NCBI GenBank assembly: GCA_044227605.1
Contig: JBGAWJ010000051.1
Span: 1-10,738 of the forward strand
DNA from: JAEUKQ01 sp044227605
GTDB lineage: Bacteria > Pseudomonadota > Alphaproteobacteria > JAEUKQ01
Direction of reading: 5' to 3'
DNA length: 10,738 nucleotides
A program made the position numbers and the translations under genes. Positions 6,837-10,738 of this stretch are shown in pieces. The first letter of the stretch is position 1. Each line of letters starts with the position of its first letter. The notes under the pieces are model-generated. The model made no database searches, was not told where the DNA came from, and saw only the letters and a list, made by a program, of their open reading frames with translations.

Positions 6837-6865
6837 TTTTTAACAAGCGCCTCTCGCTTTGTCAA
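6837..6865 (-). promoter_or_regulatory. Promoter of the terC-like gene with a palindrome in the spacer
   Basis: On the minus strand a perfect TTGACA (6865-6860) is followed after 17 bases by TAAAAA (6842-6837, four of six). The spacer is almost filled by a palindrome, AAGCG-AGAGG-CGCTT (6859-6845), a position where a repressor or MerR-type activator could act. The leader to the ATG at 6774 would be about 55 to 60 bases. The hexamers and spacing are seen; regulation is inferred. Confidence 0.5.
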
Positions 6866-6902
6866 ATAGGATTATGGATTGCCGCTATCTGCACTGCCCC
6901 TG

Positions 6903-8009
6903 TCATCTAACCTTCACGGGGATGACGGTGTTGTTTTGGGTGATGTGAAGGAAGTGTTGATATATTTCTTTTTCCTGAAGGTGGGTACCCTTTAACTGGA
7001 TCGGTTGCAACAAACCGGACTGGGGCAAAGAAAGGATGGAAACACCCGCCGCTTCCACTTCAAGTAAACGGCGCGGTTGATTTTCAACATAGGCCATTGA
7101 AATCACAAGGCCCACATTCTCCAGCCAATGATTATCCCCCATTTTCTCCACCACCGGATACCCTTTCCAAAAATCCAGTTGCTCCAGGTTTTTGCCAAAA
7201 ACCTTTAATGGAAATTTTATCTTGTCCAATAAAGCGCGCATATCATAAGCACCGCGACGTCCAACCGTGGGCCCTAAAAAAACTATTTGGTTGCCGGGAG
7301 AAGGTTTTTTTAAAATATTCGGCAATTGCCAGGGCAGTAAAATAGTTTTTTCGGGAAACAGCCCGGCCAAATACCCATGGGGTGTCATGATTCTTTCAGC
7401 TTGCTCCAGGAGTTTCCATTCGCTTTCCATCATCGTTGCGGAAACGCGAAAATCTTTTAAAGTCTGACTGCCGGGATGTTTACTTGCGGCTTGGTCAAGA
7501 TTCTCTTGCAAAATTTTTAAGGGAAACCTGTTCATCAATACGTCATATGTACGCCCGCCCAAGCTGCCTTGCTGATAAAAAGGCAACAGGTAATTCTGCC
7601 ATATCACCAAATGACCAACATCATAGCTTAATTGTCGGCGGATGGAGCGGGCAAAAAGCTTATCATATTGCAGCAAATGCCGTTGGCGCGCGGCCCCTTG
7701 CTGGGCCAAACGACGGGAACGCCAAGCACGGTAGAGTGTGAGGAGAGTACGGTGGTAAACCTTGCCAAAACCATCCAATGTCCAACGATACTGATTTTTA
7801 TGCCAACGGTGGCCATCCAAAGGGGAAAATAACAAATCGCCTGCTTGCCGTGTGCGCTTTATATAATCATCAAATTCTGGCCAATATTGATCGACAATAA
7901 AGGCCATTCGGCCCAGTTTTTTATCCGCAAGCTTTTTCTCAGCGTTCTTAAAGCAGCTATGCACGCCACAGCTGGCACAGCTACCGGGTTCGTGATTGAT
8001 ATCCCTCAT
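6903..8009 (-). CDS. GT-B-fold glycosyltransferase-like protein with N-terminal Cys motif
   Basis: A 368-residue protein without a clear named family. The C-terminal half looks like the GT4-type GT-B nucleotide-sugar domain: IVFLGPTVGRRGAYD at 242-256, then VENQPRRLLEVEAAG at 308-322, where Glu309 and Glu317 form the EX7E spacing of retaining glycosyltransferases. The segment EWKLLEQAERIMTPHGYLA (197-215) resembles the inter-domain helix of that fold. The N terminus carries CASCGVHSC (Cys11, Cys14, Cys19; C-x2-C-x4-C), which could bind zinc or an iron-sulfur cluster; a fourth ligand is not obvious. There is no signal peptide, so it is probably cytoplasmic. Its ATG overlaps the TGA of the VanW gene as ATGA, with GGAA ten bases upstream, so the two are one translational unit and probably work together, perhaps on a cell-surface glycan. 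Donor and acceptor are unknown. Confidence 0.65.
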   Translation of the reverse strand: MRDINHEPGSCASCGVHSCFKNAEKKLADKKLGRMAFIVDQYWPEFDDYIKRTRQAGDLLFSPLDGHRWHKNQYRWTLDGFGKVYHRTLLTLYRAWRSRRLAQQGAARQRHLLQYDKLFARSIRRQLSYDVGHLVIWQNYLLPFYQQGSLGGRTYDVLMNRFPLKILQENLDQAASKHPGSQTLKDFRVSATMMESEWKLLEQAERIMTPHGYLAGLFPEKTILLPWQLPNILKKPSPGNQIVFLGPTVGRRGAYDMRALLDKIKFPLKVFGKNLEQLDFWKGYPVVEKMGDNHWLENVGLVISMAYVENQPRRLLEVEAAGVSILSLPQSGLLQPIQLKGTHLQEKEIYQHFLHITQNNTVIPVKVR

Positions 8010-8635
8010 GATGGTTTATTTCCGGCATAATAACGAACGATTAACTGATCTTTAGACAAGATAGCTTCGATATATAAATCTTGATGATAGGAAAAGCGCA
8101 GGTCAATATAATTCCAAAAAACCGTTGCGTCCCTTCCTTGTTCCGCCAAAGAACCGGGGATAATTTGAGAATGCTGGTGCCGCTCAAGAATGAGGCAACC
8201 TGCCTTTAAAGCTGCATCATACAAGGCATTGGACAATTGGCAAAGCCCACCACCGATGGTTGGGATAATGCAGCCTTGCCGTAACTCACGCCCTTGGCGG
8301 TACCCTCGCCATTTGCTTGGCCGCCCCACATGACGCCAGAAGCTGAAAATTTGGTTGGCCGGGATATGCAAGCCGTTTAAAGCCCTAGTGGCAAGTCGCA
8401 AATTTTCAACTTTACCTGCTTGCAAAAACTTTTCTGCCGCATTCACCTCTGTCCATAAGAAGGAAATTGACTCGGAAACCAGCAATGGTTGATCGGTAAA
8501 TGTTTGAAAAGAAAATCTTTTGACGCGGTGCAACAAAAGATTGCTTAAAGCCCGCCTTAGCCGGAGCAACCGGCTTTTAATCCCAAAAACGATATATTGC
8601 CGATAGGTTGGTTGGAAGGAAGAATGCTTGTTCAT
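8006..8635 (-). CDS. VanW-family protein
   Basis: A 209-residue protein dominated by a VanW domain. That family is named for an accessory gene of vanB-type glycopeptide-resistance clusters, and its biochemical role is unknown. Diagnostic features are NLRLATRALNG at 78-88, IFSFWRHVGRPS at 96-107, the hallmark GGGLCQLSNALYDAA at 128-142, ERHQHSQ at 151-157, and GRDATVFWNYIDLRF at 167-181. The N-terminal 40 residues are strongly basic (many Arg and Lys) with no clear signal peptide or membrane anchor. No vanH, vanA or vanX relatives are nearby, so resistance is not implied. No good SD precedes the ATG. The gene is followed by the glycosyltransferase-like gene with a 4-base overlap. Compact single-domain VanW proteins like this differ from the long Gram-positive versions with additional domains. 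Confidence 0.88.
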   Translation of the reverse strand: MNKHSSFQPTYRQYIVFGIKSRLLRLRRALSNLLLHRVKRFSFQTFTDQPLLVSESISFLWTEVNAAEKFLQAGKVENLRLATRALNGLHIPANQIFSFWRHVGRPSKWRGYRQGRELRQGCIIPTIGGGLCQLSNALYDAALKAGCLILERHQHSQIIPGSLAEQGRDATVFWNYIDLRFSYHQDLYIEAILSKDQLIVRYYAGNKPS

Positions 8636-8771
8636 AGGCTGCCATCATAAGTATTTGGAGAGCGATATTACCCTAAAATCACTTAAAAAACAAATATAAA
8701 TGCACAAAAAACCGGGTGGGCGTTAAAAAAATGTCCTGAAATTTAAGATCAATAATATTGTCTTTCAAGGC

Positions 8772-8800
8772 TTTACTTGCCGCTTAATCATTCATACTAT
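8772..8800 (+). promoter_or_regulatory. Candidate promoter of the alpha/beta hydrolase gene
   Basis: TTTACT (8772-8777) and TACTAT (8795-8800) are 17 bases apart, each matching four of six consensus bases. The start codon at 8890 is about 85 bases further on. The rest of 8636-8889, the longest gene-free stretch here, is AT-rich with A-runs and an isolated GC-rich patch (ACCGGGTGGGCG near 8711-8722). I see no RNA gene or strong hairpin in it. Confidence 0.25.
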
Positions 8801-8889
8801 CGGGTAGAAAGAATAAAGTTTGAATTTTCATTTTGGACATTGGTTTCTTATCTACCAATCACAAGCTTGATGGAAGCGGAGCAACAATA

Positions 8890-9576
8890 ATGATTAAAGA
8901 AAAATTAGATGGGCCGCATTATCCCGACACTATCGAAAGATCTTATGATTCCTTGGTCATTTTTTTGCATGGATATGGATCTGATGGTGAAGATTTAATC
9001 TCACTTGCCCCGGCTTTTCATCAACATTTGCCCAACACTTTCTTTATAGCCCCCAACGCGCCCTACCGCTGTGACCAAAGTGTGAACGGGTATCAATGGT
9101 TCGGATTACAGCTACTCGACCCTTTCATTTTACTACCAGCGGCGCGGCATAGCTCGGAATATATTGAAGACTTTATAAGCCATCAGGCGCAACGTTTAAG
9201 CCTATCCCATAGTCGCATTGCCCTTATTGGTTTTTCCCAAGGCACCATGATGGGATTGCATGTTGCCTTCCGTCAACGCCAACAATTGGCCGCTTTGATC
9301 GGTTTTTCGGGCGCCATGATTGCAAAACATTTGCTCAAGCAAGAAATCATTTCTTACCCACCCACCCTTCTCCTCCACGGCGAGCAAGACATGGTGATTC
9401 CTTTCCAAGAAAGCCAAAATGCCGCAAAAACCTTGGAAGACGCGAAAGTACCCGTTCAGTTAATGAATAGGCCAAATCTTGGCCATAGCATCGATCCAGA
9501 AGGCTTAAAAGCCGCTATCCAATTTTTAAAAGAAATTTTTATAGGGAAAGATACTCTAAAAACGAAGATATCCTAG
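8890..9576 (+). CDS. Phospholipase/carboxylesterase-family alpha/beta hydrolase
   Basis: A 228-residue serine esterase of the Abhydrolase_2 (phospholipase/carboxylesterase, YpfH/acyl-protein thioesterase-like) family; it probably hydrolyses short carboxyl or thioesters in the cytoplasm. The oxyanion-hole motif VIFLHGYGSDGEDL is at 23-36. The nucleophile elbow GFSQG at 114-118 gives Ser116. LLHGEQDMVIP at 161-171 gives the catalytic Asp167, and NLGHSID at 196-202 gives His199, so the triad is complete. The YQWFGLQ segment at 68-74 is typical of the family. The frame extends upstream to a TTG at 8833, but ATG 8890 has GGAG with an 8-base spacer and gives the usual length. The gene stands alone, between a divergent VanW operon and a downstream terminator. 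Substrate is not inferable from the sequence. Confidence 0.9.
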   Translation: MIKEKLDGPHYPDTIERSYDSLVIFLHGYGSDGEDLISLAPAFHQHLPNTFFIAPNAPYRCDQSVNGYQWFGLQLLDPFILLPAARHSSEYIEDFISHQAQRLSLSHSRIALIGFSQGTMMGLHVAFRQRQQLAALIGFSGAMIAKHLLKQEIISYPPTLLLHGEQDMVIPFQESQNAAKTLEDAKVPVQLMNRPNLGHSIDPEGLKAAIQFLKEIFIGKDTLKTKIS

Positions 9577-9635
9577 TTGCCTGAGACCAGAATCTTTACT
9601 ATATTGCAATCTGGCCGTTTGGGATAACATATAAG

Positions 9636-9669
9636 AATGACCTAGGGGTAACGCCGTCATTGGTTTTTT
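9636..9669 (+). terminator. Rho-independent terminator after the hydrolase gene
   Basis: AATGAC (9636-9641) pairs perfectly with GTCATT (9656-9661) around a 14-base loop, followed by GG and six T residues (9664-9669). It lies 60 bases after the hydrolase stop and before the HNH gene. The stem is short and only two of its six pairs are G-C, so termination may be partial. Confidence 0.5.
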
Positions 9670-9705
9670 AATTATTTAGAATGGGTATAGTGGATAGGAT
9701 TTATC

Positions 9706-10269
9706 TTGTTTGCAGCTTTGGAAACCTGTACAGCTCTTGTCCTTAATGCCGATTTCCGGCCGCTTAGTTATTTTCCTTTATCATTATGGTCTTGGCAAGA
9801 TGCAATTAAGGCTGTTTGCCTGGAAAGGGTCCATATTCTTTGCGAATATGACCGTTATGTCAGCAGCGCAACCCGCCGCATGAAAATCCCCAGCGTCATT
9901 GCTTTAAGGGAATTTATCCCCCTGTCCCGCAGGCCAGCTTTTACCAGGTTTAACGTATTTTTGCGCGATTGTTTTACTTGCCAATATTGCGGCACTCCCC
10001 ATAAGGCCGCGGAATTGACCTTTGATCATGTCATACCTAGGTCAAGAGGGGGAAGAACCAATTGGGATAATGTGGCAACCGCTTGCCAAACCTGCAATAT
10101 GAAGAAAGGCAACAACCTGCCAGAGGTAAGTAAAATGATCCCGCTGCGATATCCCAAAGAACCAAGCAGTTGGGAATTACAAGAACAGGGGCGTTTTTTC
10201 CCGCCCCATCACCAACACCAAAGTTGGCGGGACTTTTTGTACTGGGACAGCGAACTTGAGGAAAACTAA
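9706..10269 (+). CDS. HNH endonuclease-family protein
   Basis: A 187-residue protein of the short HNH family widespread in Alphaproteobacteria. The N-terminal region (about 9-75) is conserved in the group: LVLNADFRPLSYFPLSLWSW at 11-30 and PSVIALREF at 62-70. The HNH domain follows, with CQYCG (Cys92, Cys95), the catalytic-type DHVIPRSRGG (Asp107, His108), NWDNVATAC with Asn122, and CQTCN (Cys127, Cys130). The four cysteines make a zinc site. The physiological substrate of this group is not known to me; it stands outside any restriction or phage cluster here, so a housekeeping DNA role is more likely than defence. The start is TTG at 9706 with AGGA six bases upstream; no in-frame ATG fits. 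Its TAA stop overlaps the TAG stop of the convergent coq7 gene. Confidence 0.88.
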   Translation: MFAALETCTALVLNADFRPLSYFPLSLWSWQDAIKAVCLERVHILCEYDRYVSSATRRMKIPSVIALREFIPLSRRPAFTRFNVFLRDCFTCQYCGTPHKAAELTFDHVIPRSRGGRTNWDNVATACQTCNMKKGNNLPEVSKMIPLRYPKEPSSWELQEQGRFFPPHHQHQSWRDFLYWDSELEEN

Positions 10270-10738
10270 ACTTTCTTCGATAGCCAAATAGCTGTTCTGG
10301 TCAATGCCTGAATGGCTGTTTTCAAAACAGGATAGGCAGGCGCCTCTGTGGCCTGATTTGCAAGGGCAGTATCGCGGTGATGGCATTCATCTTCCCGGCA
10401 TTCGGCAATAACCGCCTTTAAAGAAGATTGGTTGGGGGGTAATTTTGCCAATTGTTCCTGATAATGATGGTCAATCACTTCTTCAACCGCTACGGTACAA
10501 GCCATTGCAGCCTTAACCCCCATTGCTGCGGTGATGACCCCCAATCCATAGCCAGCCATATGCCAAATCGGATGCAGCAAGGTTGGACGGACTTTTTCTT
10601 GCCGCAATAATTGGTTAAAAATGTCCAAATGCTTTTGCTCTTGTTGTAACATGTTTTGCACAAGCGCAACCGTAGGGGAATGCTTCAGCACAGCCAATTG
10701 CCCCTGGTAAATACGGATCGCCCCATATTCCCCTGCCT
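10266..10738 (-). CDS. coq7: Demethoxyubiquinone hydroxylase COQ7, 5' end outside the window
   Basis: COQ7 is the carboxylate-bridged diiron monooxygenase that hydroxylates demethoxyubiquinone (C6 position of the ring) near the end of ubiquinone synthesis, at the inner membrane surface. The frame is open to the window edge: before the TTG at 10697 it continues as AGEYGAIRIYQGQLAVLKHS, the expected N-terminal family block, so the real start lies beyond 10738. Diiron-ligand motifs are visible: the Glu of AGEYGA, EQKH in LQQEQKHLDIF, Glu in AVEEVIDHHYQEQL, and the ExxH of EDECHHRD. A hydrophobic stretch (HMAGYGLGVITAAMGVKAAM) fits the membrane-associating region. About 157 codons are seen; alphaproteobacterial COQ7 proteins have around 170 to 190. 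The gene ends tail-to-tail with the HNH gene, their stop codons overlapping in CTAA. Confidence 0.92.
   Translation of the reverse strand, partial: AGEYGAIRIYQGQLAVLKHSPTVALVQNMLQQEQKHLDIFNQLLRQEKVRPTLLHPIWHMAGYGLGVITAAMGVKAAMACTVAVEEVIDHHYQEQLAKLPPNQSSLKAVIAECREDECHHRDTALANQATEAPAYPVLKTAIQALTRTAIWLSKKV

Noticed and set aside
6775..6902. yybP-ykoY manganese riboswitch upstream of the TerC gene
   Set aside because: The leader lacks the conserved GGGGAGUAG-type and partner loop sequences. A promoter with a palindrome explains the region better.
8006..8635. Vancomycin-resistance determinant
   Set aside because: Only the VanW domain is present; no ligase, dehydrogenase, dipeptidase or sensor genes accompany it, and VanW occurs widely outside resistance clusters.
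8833..8889. TTG start extending the alpha/beta hydrolase by 19 residues
   Set aside because: No SD precedes it, and the ATG at 8890 has GGAG at ideal spacing and gives the usual family length.
9706..10738. Defence island or restriction system around the HNH gene
   Set aside because: Neighbours are a metabolic esterase and a ubiquinone-synthesis gene; no methyltransferase, helicase or phage gene is near.

Overview
The window reads as a chromosomal segment of an Alphaproteobacterium with a moderately AT-rich genome. It has dense single-copy housekeeping genes, a COQ7-type ubiquinone hydroxylase, a DUF4743 NUDIX protein, a TIGR01459-type HAD hydrolase and the short HNH protein common in that class. 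This is inferred from protein families only; I cannot name the genus. TTG start codons with good Shine-Dalgarno (SD) spacing occur at least twice.

Layout. Left part, minus strand: a HAD-superfamily hydrolase (1405-2364) lies upstream of a methylmalonyl-CoA mutase large subunit (51-1232). The mutase breaks off abruptly after about half of its catalytic barrel. Its last 26 codons are unrelated to the family, and a new ORF with a strong SD begins in the overlapping ATGA and runs off the window edge. Middle, plus strand: glycerol kinase glpK (2550-4043), an RlmI-type 23S rRNA cytosine methyltransferase (TTG start at 4078) and a DUF4743 NUDIX hydrolase (5274-6128) are closely packed and probably co-transcribed. 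Minus strand again: a TerC/YjbE-family membrane protein (6163-6774), preceded by a good promoter with an internal palindrome, then a translationally coupled pair, a VanW-domain protein (8006-8635) and a GT-B-fold glycosyltransferase-like protein with an N-terminal three-cysteine motif (6903-8009). Right part: a phospholipase/carboxylesterase-family alpha/beta hydrolase (8890-9576) followed by a hairpin terminator, an HNH endonuclease-like protein (9706-10269), and the 3' part of a coq7 gene on the minus strand (10266-10738), whose stop codon overlaps that of the HNH gene.

Most of the window is ordinary core metabolism and RNA modification, and the genes do not form one pathway. The parts least explained by known biology are the broken mutase with its foreign-looking junction, the VanW plus cysteine-motif glycosyltransferase pair, and several small regulatory-looking structures: tandem duplications carrying two TATAAT boxes before the mutase, a G-quadruplex-type run between hadA-like gene and glpK, and a palindrome inside the terC promoter. 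No tRNA, rRNA, CRISPR array or complete mobile element was seen. No gene-free stretch exceeds 300 bases; the longest is 8636-8889.
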